From positions 1 to 6,475 of the forward strand of contig URWR01000099.1 of assembly GCA_900551595.1 (NCBI GenBank): a DNA stretch of 6,475 bases, given 5' to 3'. The first letter of the stretch is position 1; the number at the start of each line of letters is the position of its first letter. Positions 1 to 6,475 of this stretch are shown here, in pieces. Under the pieces are notes generated by a model. The model was not told the DNA's origin. It saw only the letters and a program-made list of their open reading frames with translations, and searched no databases. A program made the translations under genes and the position numbers. This DNA comes from an uncultured Coriobacteriaceae bacterium (GTDB lineage Bacteria > Actinomycetota > Coriobacteriia > Coriobacteriales > Atopobiaceae).

Positions 1-13
1 TATTTAGTGAGAA

Positions 14-41
14 AAACGCGCGTCCGGTTGGGCGCGCGTTT
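14..41 (-). terminator. Rho-independent terminator of the L,D-transpeptidase gene
   Basis: A perfect 9-bp stem (14-22 pairs with 33-41, core CGCGCG plus three A-T pairs) encloses a 10-base loop. Read on the minus strand it ends in TTTTTCTC, and it lies 21 bases beyond the transpeptidase stop codon, the usual arrangement for an intrinsic terminator. On the plus strand the stem is followed by a T/C-rich run (39-50), so it could also stop a gene entering from the left, but no such gene can be identified from the few bases available. Confidence 0.85.
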
Positions 42-62
42 CGCTTTCTCTGAAGTGCTGAT

Positions 63-1601
63 TTAGTCGTGAACTACGACTGTTGTGCCCACGTCGGCAA
101 GGTCGTAAAGTGCCTGAGCCTTATCGTAAGGCAGGTTGACACAACCATGTGAGCCATTATAGGTATAGATATCGCCACCAAAGCTGCCGCGCCAATCGGC
201 ATCATGAAAAGCGATGAGATTATCAATAAAAGGAATCCAGAAGTTTACATGGCTTCTGTAATCGGGTTCGCCATCTCCATCTTCATCAAAACCAATAAGC
301 GTTTGATCGGTGCCTTTATTGGAGTTGACTGCATATACACCAGTGGGTGTGTAACGTCCCTCTGAGGTGTTGCCGGTTACACAGGCAGATTCCCAAACAA
401 GCTGTCCGTCTTTATAAAAACGCGCATATTGTTCGCCGATTGAGAGGTCGATATAGGTATTGCCCCAGTCTTGGGCACCTTGGCCCGACCATACGGCAGC
501 CGTTTGTTGGGTGGGAATCTCCAGAGCCGCATTTGAGCCTTGTTTAATTTGCTCTGAAAGTGCCTTAGCAAGTGCACCAGCGTCAATTGCCCATCCATAG
601 GTACCACCGGAAACGCTCAGCTGAACACCATCGGGTCGAGTATAGGTTCGTGTTGTTCCCACGGTATTGAGCTTCGGAGCTAATTCATTTGTAGCCCAGG
701 TAGAAACGGCATTTTCATCGAGAGAAGCTGTTCCATCATCTGCAACAACAACCCAATTACCGATCATTTCGTTAGTTACCGTGGCAGCTTCTGTGCCATT
801 AAATGTGAGCTTAATATCTCCCGTTAGAAGTTTGTTGGCGTTCTCAATACCAGTTGCAAGCGTTGGATCGTCAGACTTCTTTGCCGGCTGTTTGAGACAG
901 GTATCATCGAGCACAATATCGCTCTCGAGATTTTCAAGAGCCGATACTACGTAGGCAACGCAAGCTTCTTCATCTATTGACGTGCCATATGTCTCAGGAA
1001 CTACCGTAAAAGAAGCGGATTCTGCATCATAGGCAACTTTTGCATCCACTGGATCGGTTCCGTTGGCATTAACGTTTGCTATGGGCTCACTGAGAAGCTC
1101 TGATACACGCTCCTGATCAACAGTGGCGCCAAAGGATGTGTCAAACGTGTGCTCCTGGAATAGCCCAATAGGCCATGCCCAGGGGTTCTCGGAACCATGA
1201 GCACCTGATACAAAGGCACGAGCATCAATGCCTAGTCCAACATCTTCGCCGGTAAAATCAACTTGGATGTTATCTCCGGTTACCGTTGCAGAGAAATTAT
1301 CTACCGTGCTATTTAGATCGTTTGCAAGATCATCAACTGATTGCAGTGAGACATCTTTTCCTGCAAGCGTTGTGTGCGGCATAAAGTGAGATGAAAAAAA
1401 TGCCACTCCAGCTAGGTAGATAATAAGCAGAACACCAACAATTATGCCGGCTACGATACCAGCTCGTTTGTAGTGTGTTTGCTTGTTATGCGAGTTATCA
1501 GAACTCTTCTTATTTTGTTGGTTTACATGATTTTGACTGGAGTGCTTGCCGTGCCCTCCGTGTTTAGATGTAGCAGCCATATGCATATTATGAATAGGCA
1601 T
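63..1601 (-). CDS. Membrane-anchored L,D-transpeptidase (YkuD domain) with peptidoglycan-binding repeats
   Basis: Predicted cell-wall enzyme of 512 residues. YkuD-family L,D-transpeptidases form 3-3 crosslinks in peptidoglycan, or attach partners to it, through an active-site cysteine; they are largely insensitive to most beta-lactams except carbapenems. Seen in the sequence, numbering from the start at 1601: a polar, histidine-rich cytoplasmic tail (1-46); one membrane segment (about 47-69) with no cleavage site or lipobox, suggesting a type II anchor; two repeats resembling PG_binding_4, marked by YGTSID (205-210) and YGWAID (335-340); and a C-terminal YkuD domain (about 380-512). The catalytic set is intact: His466 and S484-H-G-C487-V-N, with Cys487 as nucleophile. 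An acidic DEDGDGEPD loop (439-447) lies inside the catalytic domain. An upstream in-frame ATG at 1637 would add 12 residues. I chose 1601 because AGAGGGG (1612-1618) precedes it by 10 bases, whereas 1637 has no ribosome site and sits about 9 bases after the likely transcription start. The gene is monocistronic, divergent from the methyltransferase gene and followed by a strong terminator. The function class is secure; the exact acceptor substrate is not known. Confidence 0.93.
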   Translation of the reverse strand: MPIHNMHMAATSKHGGHGKHSSQNHVNQQNKKSSDNSHNKQTHYKRAGIVAGIIVGVLLIIYLAGVAFFSSHFMPHTTLAGKDVSLQSVDDLANDLNSTVDNFSATVTGDNIQVDFTGEDVGLGIDARAFVSGAHGSENPWAWPIGLFQEHTFDTSFGATVDQERVSELLSEPIANVNANGTDPVDAKVAYDAESASFTVVPETYGTSIDEEACVAYVVSALENLESDIVLDDTCLKQPAKKSDDPTLATGIENANKLLTGDIKLTFNGTEAATVTNEMIGNWVVVADDGTASLDENAVSTWATNELAPKLNTVGTTRTYTRPDGVQLSVSGGTYGWAIDAGALAKALSEQIKQGSNAALEIPTQQTAAVWSGQGAQDWGNTYIDLSIGEQYARFYKDGQLVWESACVTGNTSEGRYTPTGVYAVNSNKGTDQTLIGFDEDGDGEPDYRSHVNFWIPFIDNLIAFHDADWRGSFGGDIYTYNGSHGCVNLPYDKAQALYDLADVGTTVVVHD

Positions 1602-1611
1602 CGAGCACAAA

Positions 1612-1618
1612 CCCCTCT
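1612..1618 (-). promoter_or_regulatory. Ribosome binding site that decides the L,D-transpeptidase start
   Basis: On the minus strand AGAGGGG lies 10 bases before the ATG at 1599-1601. None of the other in-frame ATGs (1637, 1586, 1580) has a purine-rich Shine-Dalgarno match at a useful distance. The match to AGGAGG is moderate, so this supports the internal start without proving it. Confidence 0.5.
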
Positions 1619-1652
1619 CGCTCGATGAAGCGAACATTTATATCCGCACACC

Positions 1653-1680
1653 ATAATACCTAGAAAAGAGGTGGACGCAA
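1653..1680 (-). promoter_or_regulatory. Candidate sigma-70-type promoter of the L,D-transpeptidase gene
   Basis: Read on the minus strand, TTGCGT (1680-1675) and TATTAT (1658-1653) are separated by 16 bases, close to the housekeeping consensus. Transcription would begin near 1646, giving a leader of about 45 bases to the ATG at 1601 but only about 9 bases to the ATG at 1637. The prediction comes from inspection of the bases only. Confidence 0.4.
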
Positions 1681-1697
1681 AAAAACAATGTGTAAGA

Positions 1698-1721
1698 TTG
1701 GGCAATTCATGAACAGCCCAA
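1698..1721. repeat. Interrupted 24-bp palindrome in the divergent intergenic region
   Basis: Outer arms TTGGGC (1698-1703) and GCCCAA (1716-1721) are perfectly complementary. They share an exact centre (between 1709 and 1710) with the inner 8-bp palindrome TTCATGAA (1706-1713). Twenty of 24 positions are symmetric. No T-run follows on either strand, so it does not look like a terminator. It lies 18 bp upstream of the -35 element of the minus-strand promoter candidate and about 150 bp before the methyltransferase gene. A dimeric regulator site is the simplest reading, but no known regulator is recognised. Confidence 0.5.
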
Positions 1722-1762
1722 GATGTCTGTTGGTTTCGTTATTTGTCGAGTTATCTGGGAAG

Positions 1763-1787
1763 TTGACTCTGATAGGGTCTATATAAG
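1763..1787 (+). promoter_or_regulatory. Weak promoter-like element before the RNA methyltransferase gene
   Basis: TTGACT (1763-1768) is close to a -35 box and TATATAAG (1780-1787) resembles a -10 box, but they are only 11-13 bases apart instead of about 17. Either the -10 works with a different, poor -35, or this is not the real promoter. It is the best candidate in the region, and the gene needs a promoter here because its neighbour is divergent. Confidence 0.3.
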
Positions 1788-1852
1788 GCTGTGAAATGGC
1801 CAGAAGATTTTTGGATGAGTAAAAAAATATGAAAGAACGGCTTATCCGAAAC

Positions 1853-1860
1853 GAGGAGAG
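1853..1860 (+). promoter_or_regulatory. Ribosome binding site of the RNA methyltransferase gene
   Basis: GAGGAGAG is a strong Shine-Dalgarno match ending 11 bases before the ATG at 1872, slightly further than ideal. The frame upstream of that ATG contains no alternative ATG, GTG or TTG before an in-frame TGA at 1830-1832, so the start is well fixed. Confidence 0.7.
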
Positions 1861-1871
1861 ACCATAAATCT

Positions 1872-2684
1872 ATGACGATAGAACGCGTAACTACGCTCGA
1901 AGATTCTCGCTTAGATGTATTTTGCCGGCTGACTTCTCATCAGTTGCGAAATGCGCTCGACCCATCCAGAGGAATAGCTATTGTTGAGTCTGAGATAGCT
2001 ATTCGTGTGGCTTTGGAACATCACTTGGAGCCAATAGCATTGCTCCTGAGTGAGCGACGTCTTGTTTCAATGGCTGATGTGTTAGAAAAGCTTGATCCCG
2101 CCGTTCCAGTGTTTGTCTTACCACCTGATAAGGCAGAACAGCTCACAGGCTACAGAGTTACCCGTGGAGCTCTGGCGGCCGTGCGTCGTCCACAGGAACC
2201 TGATCCTCGACACCTCTTGCAACAAGCTCGGCGTGTTTGTGTCCTAGAAGGAATAACCGATACATCTAATGTTGGAGCAATATTTCGCTCGGCGGCAGCT
2301 TTGGGGATAGATGCGGTGTTTGTTGCTCCTACGTGTGCCGATCCACTGTCCCGTCGCGCCATCCGCGTCTCTATGGGAAACGTATTCCTTGTTCCTTGGG
2401 CTCATTTTTCTGGTGTGTGGCCACAAGATGCCTTTGATCTTTTGCATCAAGAGGGCTATTACACGGTCGCCTTGGCGCTTTCCGATCAGTCGATGAGTCT
2501 GGACGATCCAGTGCTGAAAGAGTATGAACGTCTCGCTCTTTTGTTTGGAACAGAAGGCGATGGCCTTACGAAAAATGCGATTGATGGCTGTGATGCTACG
2601 GTTCGAATTCCTATGGCACACGGTGTTGATTCACTCAATGTGGCAGCGGCTTCTGCTGTGGCATTTTGGGAATTATGTCGATAG
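1872..2684 (+). CDS. TrmH/SpoU-family RNA 2'-O-ribose methyltransferase
   Basis: A 270-residue cytoplasmic enzyme predicted to transfer a methyl group from S-adenosylmethionine to a ribose 2'-hydroxyl of tRNA or rRNA. The N-terminal part (about 1-110) resembles the substrate-binding domain often found before SpoU catalytic domains. The C-terminal part (about 120-270) carries all three SPOUT knot motifs: motif 1 LEGITDTSNVGAIFRSA (125-141, with Asn133 and catalytic-type Arg139), motif 2 LLFGTEGDGL (223-232) and motif 3 IPMAHGVDSLNVAAA (246-260, with Ser254, Leu255 and Asn256). The stretch DPLSRRAIRVSMG (157-169) is typical of an actinobacterial branch of this family, from memory of homologues. 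Length is normal for the family. The gene stands alone, divergent from the transpeptidase and convergent with ftsH. The target nucleotide cannot be read from the sequence; names such as rlmB or tsnR would be guesses. Confidence 0.93.
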   Translation: MTIERVTTLEDSRLDVFCRLTSHQLRNALDPSRGIAIVESEIAIRVALEHHLEPIALLLSERRLVSMADVLEKLDPAVPVFVLPPDKAEQLTGYRVTRGALAAVRRPQEPDPRHLLQQARRVCVLEGITDTSNVGAIFRSAAALGIDAVFVAPTCADPLSRRAIRVSMGNVFLVPWAHFSGVWPQDAFDLLHQEGYYTVALALSDQSMSLDDPVLKEYERLALLFGTEGDGLTKNAIDGCDATVRIPMAHGVDSLNVAAASAVAFWELCR

Positions 2685-2758
2685 GGATAACTACAGGCAA
2701 TGTGACAAGTAGACCTGTTCTGAAAGACCGTTTGAGACTTAGAGGCACTAGATAGAAA

Positions 2759-2787
2759 AAGCCCATTGCATGGAGTGCAATGGGCTT
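2759..2787 (-). terminator. Rho-independent terminator of ftsH, possibly shared with the convergent gene
   Basis: A perfect 12-bp stem (2759-2770 pairs with 2776-2787) encloses a 5-base loop. On the minus strand the stem runs into TTTTT (2760-2756), 25 bases after the ftsH stop codon, a textbook terminator. On the plus strand, 75 bases past the methyltransferase stop, the stem is followed by AATAAG with no real T-run, so it would stop that transcript less efficiently. No separate plus-strand terminator is visible between 2685 and 2811. Confidence 0.88.
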
Positions 2788-2811
2788 AATAAGTACTACG
2801 TACGACTGCTT

Positions 2812-4722
2812 TTACTTTGCAGTACTTCCATCAGATCGACGAGGAGCAAAGCCATCATCACGCGTGAAGATGTCCATAAATTCTTGGCCGGTAATGGTTT
2901 CTTTTTTCTGTAGATAGCGGGCAAGCTCATGGAGCTTAAAGCGGTTAGCTTTCAGCGTGGACAGAGCTTCCTGATGTCCTTTTTCAATCATTTCAATTAC
3001 GACATCATCAATCTTTTGAGCGGTGCCTTCAGCACAGGTGAGCGTGCTGCCATCGTTGAGATATCTATTGCGAACCTGGCCAAGGGCAACCATACCAAAC
3101 TCATTACTCATGCCATATTGGGTGACCATATTGCGAGCAAGCTCAGTGGCTTTCTCAATATCGTTTGCTGCTCCGGTGGTCATCTCGTTAAAGATAAGTT
3201 CTTCTGCTGCACGACCACCACAAAGGACTGCGATTTTATCTTCGGCTTCTTGACGGGTAGTGAGGAAATGCTCGTCCTCCTCAACCTGCATGGTATAGCC
3301 GAGAGCTCCGGATGTGCGCGGAACAATCGTAATCTTTTGTACTGGAGCGCCTTCCTTACGAGTTGCTGCAACGATAGCATGGCCAATCTCGTGATAAGAA
3401 ACCACTTGCTTTTCGTGCTCAGAAAGTACTGTTGACTTGCGCTTTTCTCCCGCAATTACCACTTCTACGGACTCTTCCAAATCCTCCTGTGTAACGCGTG
3501 AGCGTCCCATCCTTACTGCACGAAGAGCGGCTTCATTGATGATGTTAGCGAGGTCTGCGCCGGAAGCACCTGGAGTAGAACGCGCAATAACATCGAGGTC
3601 AATATGGCCTTCCATTTTTACATCGCTTGCATGGAGCTTAAGAATGGCTTTGCGGCCAGCAAGATCTGGAAGCTCCACAGGAATACGGCGGTCAAAGCGT
3701 CCAGGTCGAAGCAATGCGGGATCGAGAACATCAGGCTGGTTTGTTGCAGCCAAAACGACGATGCCTTTGTGATTGTCAAAGCCGTCCATCTCGGTGAGGA
3801 GCTGGTTGAGCGTCTGCTCGCGCTCGTCATTGCTATTGATACTCATGCCGCGTTTTTTACCGATAGTATCGATCTCATCGATAAAGACGATGCAGGGGGC
3901 TTTCTCATTTGCTTGCTTAAAGAGGTCGCGCACTTTTGCGGCACCTCGACCAACAAACATCTCAACAAATTCAGAGCCTGAGATAGAGAAGAAAGGAACT
4001 TGAGCCTCACCAGCAACAGCCTTGGCAAGGAGGGTCTTACCAGTTCCCGGAGGGCCTACCAACAATGCGCCATGGGGAAGCTTGGCACCAATTTGTGCGT
4101 AGCGATTGGGGTTTTCCAAGAAGCTAACAATCTCAGCAAGTGACTCTTTTGCTTCGTCTTGGCCTGCAACGTCTTTAAACGTCACGCCAGTCTCTTCGCC
4201 GTTAACAACTTTGGCGCCTGATTTACCCAGGCCGCCCATACCGCCCATGCCTCCGCCGAAGGTCATAGATGGTCCGTCGCCGCCCATTGCTTTTTTAAGA
4301 CGTCTATTCAGCCACCAGCCTGCAAGCAGAAGAAGTCCAATGGGAAGCACATAGCTCAGCAACATGTAAAAAATGAGCGATGAACTGTCGTCTGAGGACT
4401 GCGTAACGGCAGAGTACGTTACACCATGATCTTCCAAGCGCTGAACAAGGGTGTCATCGCCAGGAAACTGCGTGCACGTCCAAGACTCTTTATTATCCCC
4501 ATCGCCAGTGGTGAACTGAATTTCTCCTGATGTGGTATCGAGAATAACATCATCGACTTTGTTGTCGTTCACCATCTGGATAAACTCACTGTAGCTTGCC
4601 TCTTTTGGAGCATTGGCTGCTCTCGAGGGTGAGAACAGTGAGTTGATGGCAATGAGGATGGCGCAGGCGATAATCGCATACAAGATCATCGATTGCCGTC
4701 GCTTTTTTTCATTCATTTCCAT
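2812..4722 (-). CDS. ftsH: ATP-dependent zinc metalloprotease FtsH
   Basis: Membrane-bound AAA+ protease of 636 residues, a normal length. FtsH forms hexamers that pull misfolded membrane proteins and certain cytosolic regulators into a proteolytic chamber using ATP. Visible parts in order: membrane segment 1 (about 12-30), an extracytoplasmic domain (about 40-110), membrane segment 2 (about 116-137), a Gly/Met-rich linker (156-169), and the AAA+ domain with Walker A GPPGTGKT (223-230), Walker B IVFIDEID (278-285) and second region of homology [18 protein letters not shown] (328-345). The peptidase domain has zinc motif HEIGH (444-448) and a likely third ligand, Asp521 in AANDIEKAT. The pore-loop motif reads FVGRG (256-260) instead of the more usual FVGVG. 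A second ATG lies two codons inside the gene (4716). The first is kept, although the upstream AGAGAG (4733-4738) is only a weak ribosome site. The gene lies 140 bp after fbp on the same strand and ends at its own terminator. All catalytic residues are present. Confidence 0.98.
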   Translation of the reverse strand: MEMNEKKRRQSMILYAIIACAILIAINSLFSPSRAANAPKEASYSEFIQMVNDNKVDDVILDTTSGEIQFTTGDGDNKESWTCTQFPGDDTLVQRLEDHGVTYSAVTQSSDDSSSLIFYMLLSYVLPIGLLLLAGWWLNRRLKKAMGGDGPSMTFGGGMGGMGGLGKSGAKVVNGEETGVTFKDVAGQDEAKESLAEIVSFLENPNRYAQIGAKLPHGALLVGPPGTGKTLLAKAVAGEAQVPFFSISGSEFVEMFVGRGAAKVRDLFKQANEKAPCIVFIDEIDTIGKKRGMSINSNDEREQTLNQLLTEMDGFDNHKGIVVLAATNQPDVLDPALLRPGRFDRRIPVELPDLAGRKAILKLHASDVKMEGHIDLDVIARSTPGASGADLANIINEAALRAVRMGRSRVTQEDLEESVEVVIAGEKRKSTVLSEHEKQVVSYHEIGHAIVAATRKEGAPVQKITIVPRTSGALGYTMQVEEDEHFLTTRQEAEDKIAVLCGGRAAEELIFNEMTTGAANDIEKATELARNMVTQYGMSNEFGMVALGQVRNRYLNDGSTLTCAEGTAQKIDDVVIEMIEKGHQEALSTLKANRFKLHELARYLQKKETITGQEFMDIFTRDDGFAPRRSDGSTAK

Positions 4723-4812
4723 AGGTATACGTCTCTCTAACGTGTGGCCTCTCGTAAAGTTCCTGCATATTGCGCAGCTGACTTCTCGTCAGGATACCCA
4801 ACCCCGTTCTTG

Positions 4813-4832
4813 TTATTCGCTTTATATATACA
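4813..4832 (-). promoter_or_regulatory. AT-rich -10-like element in the fbp-ftsH spacer
   Basis: On the minus strand the spacer before ftsH contains an alternating run TATATATAAA (about 4832-4823) that could act as a -10 box. No convincing -35 hexamer lies 16-18 bases upstream of it. The remaining spacer (4723-4862) shows only a short hairpin, CTGAC/GTCAG, and no CIRCE-type heat-shock element. Whether ftsH has its own promoter here or depends on readthrough from fbp cannot be settled by eye. Confidence 0.25.
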
Positions 4833-4862
4833 AAAACGTTCGATGGTGTTTCATTATGCAAT

Positions 4863-6475
4863 CTAATTGCTGTGCTCGGCAATGGTGCCATCACGGTAGG
4901 CCTCAAGAAGCTGCTCAAGTTCATCAATTTGCGAGCGAATTTGGTTGCCCGTATCGGTATCAGCAATCTTTAGAGGCCAAGGTTCCGTTTCAAGAATACG
5001 AGTATTGCTTTGAATATCGGCATTGCGATCGAGTGCCGCACCCACTCCTAAGAAGGGGCGATGTGCTTTTATGCGCATGCCTGTGGAGCTTGTTACCAAG
5101 GTAAAGCCTGCAATACCAGTACGTTCATGGTATGCGCTACAGAAACCACCATCGATAACCAGAAGTTTGCCACCAGCATGAACGGGCGTTTCTCCGGAAC
5201 CAAGCCGCACGGGTGTATGACCGTTAACAATGTGGCCATGTTTAGAATCAAGACCAAACTCTTCGAGTATGGCGTTCACCACCTCCGGTGCATCAAGGAG
5301 GCGATAGTAGGGATCTTGCGGTTCTACCCAAGAATCGAGTTCACAGACAAATGCTCTCTCAAACGTTTTGACAAGTCTGCCCGAAAGCGTCGATCGTCTG
5401 CCGCACCAGAGATACCACATCCAATCAAGAGCATTGCGATCGCCGTTTAGCCAGGCCTGCCGTGCAATTTTGTCGCAAAAATCAAGATATTGCTTGCCGG
5501 AGAGATAGCCTGCTTTACCGCAATTTACCGAAGCAAACGATCCATCTTCATTGAGTGGGATGCAACCATGAAAAAGCAGATTGCCGTTGTAGAGCAGATA
5601 TATCGAACCGTGCTGATACAAGAATTCAACATGTCGGCGAAGTCGTGTACTCTCGCGGAAAGAGGTAACAAGGTCGTCGAGCACTTCCTGTTCATCCTTG
5701 GTGAGCGCGTAGGGATCCTTCGGATCGACCGTGGGAAAGTCCTGGGTTTTTAAAGTTAAGAGGCGTCCATCAATCTGAACTGTGCCCTCACGAATGCGCA
5801 TAGCACCAAGAGAAAGTCTATCTTCCATGGCAAACTCAGGATGGCGGCCAATAATGTGGCCCTCGAGCTTAAAAAGAATGACCGAAATCGCTTTATCAAC
5901 AGGATCAAGACCATCATCTTTGCCATAGGTGCGTTCAGCAAATAAGGCGAGCTTTCGTAGAGAGATGCCATACGTTCCCTCAAGAAGAGCATATGATCCG
6001 TAGCGTACATTGTTACGCACGACAGAAGCGACACAAGCTTCGGAGCCTGCTGCAGCTCCCATCCAGCAGACATCGTGGTTTCCCCATTGAATATCAAGGG
6101 AGTGGTAACTCATAAGACGGTCGAGAATACGATCGGCATGAGGACCACGGTCAAAGATGTCACCAACAATATGCATATGATCAACGGCAAGTCGCTTTAC
6201 CAGTGAGGATAAGGATTCAATAAAGTCGTCTGCGGCGCCTTCCTCAACAATTGAACTGATAATGCGCACGTGATAGTCATGGCGCGCCTGCTCGCCAACA
6301 CCGGAGGCATGAAGTAATTCATCAATGATGTAGGCATACGCTACAGGCATAGCCTTACGAACTTTTGAGCGGGTGTAAAAGCCTGACAAATATCGTGCAA
6401 GCCTCACAATGCGAAAAAGCGTGTCATAGTACCACTGACCTGTTGCGATTCCTTCGGCATGAAGGCGAGCAAGTT
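4863..6475 (-). CDS. fbp: Fructose-1,6-bisphosphatase class III (N-terminus outside the window)
   Basis: Hydrolyses fructose 1,6-bisphosphate to fructose 6-phosphate, the committed step of gluconeogenesis, in the cytosol. This is the Firmicutes-type enzyme built on a calcineurin-like metallophosphatase fold, unrelated to class I Fbp or GlpX. The reading frame is open to the right edge. A GTG at 6405-6407 could be mistaken for a start, but the 22 codons before it contain no stop, read like the family (WYYDTLFRIVRLARY) and carry no ribosome site, so the gene continues beyond the window. Of the 536 visible residues, key motifs are TRSKVRKA (6351-6374), metal-binding GDIFDRGP (6141-6164) and GNHD (6072-6083), then HGCIP (5556-5570) and NGHTPV (5208-5225) followed by IDGGFCSAYH. 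Family members are usually about 640-670 residues, so roughly 100-130 are missing, including the expected first metal motif (DIHGE type). The family is commonly activated by phosphoenolpyruvate; that is family knowledge and nothing in this sequence shows it. ftsH follows 140 bp downstream. Confidence 0.96.
   Translation of the reverse strand, partial: LARLHAEGIATGQWYYDTLFRIVRLARYLSGFYTRSKVRKAMPVAYAYIIDELLHASGVGEQARHDYHVRIISSIVEEGAADDFIESLSSLVKRLAVDHMHIVGDIFDRGPHADRILDRLMSYHSLDIQWGNHDVCWMGAAAGSEACVASVVRNNVRYGSYALLEGTYGISLRKLALFAERTYGKDDGLDPVDKAISVILFKLEGHIIGRHPEFAMEDRLSLGAMRIREGTVQIDGRLLTLKTQDFPTVDPKDPYALTKDEQEVLDDLVTSFRESTRLRRHVEFLYQHGSIYLLYNGNLLFHGCIPLNEDGSFASVNCGKAGYLSGKQYLDFCDKIARQAWLNGDRNALDWMWYLWCGRRSTLSGRLVKTFERAFVCELDSWVEPQDPYYRLLDAPEVVNAILEEFGLDSKHGHIVNGHTPVRLGSGETPVHAGGKLLVIDGGFCSAYHERTGIAGFTLVTSSTGMRIKAHRPFLGVGAALDRNADIQSNTRILETEPWPLKIADTDTGNQIRSQIDELEQLLEAYRDGTIAEHSN

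Noticed and set aside
1804..1830. ATTTTT/AAAAAT pairing before the methyltransferase gene as a leader structure
   Set aside because: The stem is six A-T pairs only and would be unstable; no anti-terminator, leader peptide or riboswitch pattern accompanies it.
2785..2803. A chain of short palindromes (CTTAATAAG, AGTACT, TACGTA) after the ftsH stop
   Set aside because: Each is only 6-9 bases, they overlap by chance-level spacing, and the adjacent 12-bp terminator hairpin already explains the region.
2929..3435. A 168-codon open frame on the plus strand inside ftsH
   Set aside because: It lies wholly antisense to the FtsH peptidase domain, whose minus-strand frame is fully conserved in motif content. 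No ribosome site or domain supports the plus-strand frame.
4785..4799. CTGAC/GTCAG hairpin in the fbp-ftsH spacer as a terminator or heat-shock operator
   Set aside because: Only five base pairs with a five-base loop and no T-run; it does not match CIRCE or another heat-shock element I know.
4709..4966. An 85-codon open frame on the minus strand spanning the fbp end, the spacer and the first bases of ftsH
   Set aside because: It overlaps the fbp coding end in another frame, has no ribosome site, and its composition resembles no recognisable protein. The overlap with the ftsH start looks like chance, although it covers the spacer neatly.
4613..5104. A 163-codon open frame on the plus strand across the ftsH start and the fbp end
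   Set aside because: It is antisense to two well-supported genes, Cys/Arg-rich in a way typical of shadow frames, and has no domain or ribosome site.
6405..6407. GTG as the start codon of the fructose bisphosphatase gene
   Set aside because: The frame stays open to the window edge, the upstream codons read like the family, and the protein would lack an essential metal-binding motif. The gene is cut by the window edge and not short.

Overview
The window looks like an ordinary core-genome stretch of a mid-GC Gram-positive bacterium. Two combinations suggest the actinobacterial class Coriobacteriia (Atopobium/Lancefieldella/Olsenella-like): a class III (Firmicutes-type) fructose-1,6-bisphosphatase together with a 636-residue FtsH, and a membrane-anchored L,D-transpeptidase with peptidoglycan-binding repeats. 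This placement is inferred from protein character only and has not been checked by a search.

Layout from left to right. Positions 1-62 hold a strong GC-rich hairpin terminator that reads out of the L,D-transpeptidase gene. Positions 63-1601 (minus) encode a cell-wall L,D-transpeptidase with a histidine-rich cytoplasmic tail, one membrane anchor, two peptidoglycan-binding-like repeats and a complete YkuD catalytic domain. Positions 1602-1871 form a divergent intergenic region with a minus-strand promoter candidate, a striking 24-bp interrupted palindrome and a weaker plus-strand promoter-like element. Positions 1872-2684 (plus) encode a TrmH/SpoU-family RNA 2'-O-ribose methyltransferase. Positions 2685-2811 lie between convergent genes and hold a 12-bp perfect hairpin terminator. 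Positions 2812-4722 (minus) encode a complete FtsH AAA+ zinc metalloprotease. Positions 4723-4862 are a short spacer with no recognisable terminator. Positions 4863-6475 (minus) encode a class III fructose-1,6-bisphosphatase whose N-terminus lies beyond the right edge.

The genes do not form one pathway: cell-wall crosslinking, RNA modification, membrane protein quality control and gluconeogenesis are represented. Only fbp and ftsH, same strand and 140 bp apart with no clear terminator between them, could share a transcript. I found no tRNA, rRNA, CRISPR array, insertion sequence or phage gene, and nothing that amounts to a new multi-gene system. The observations most worth following are an EF-hand-like acidic loop inside the transpeptidase catalytic domain, the palindrome between the divergent genes, and an arginine in the FtsH pore-loop motif.
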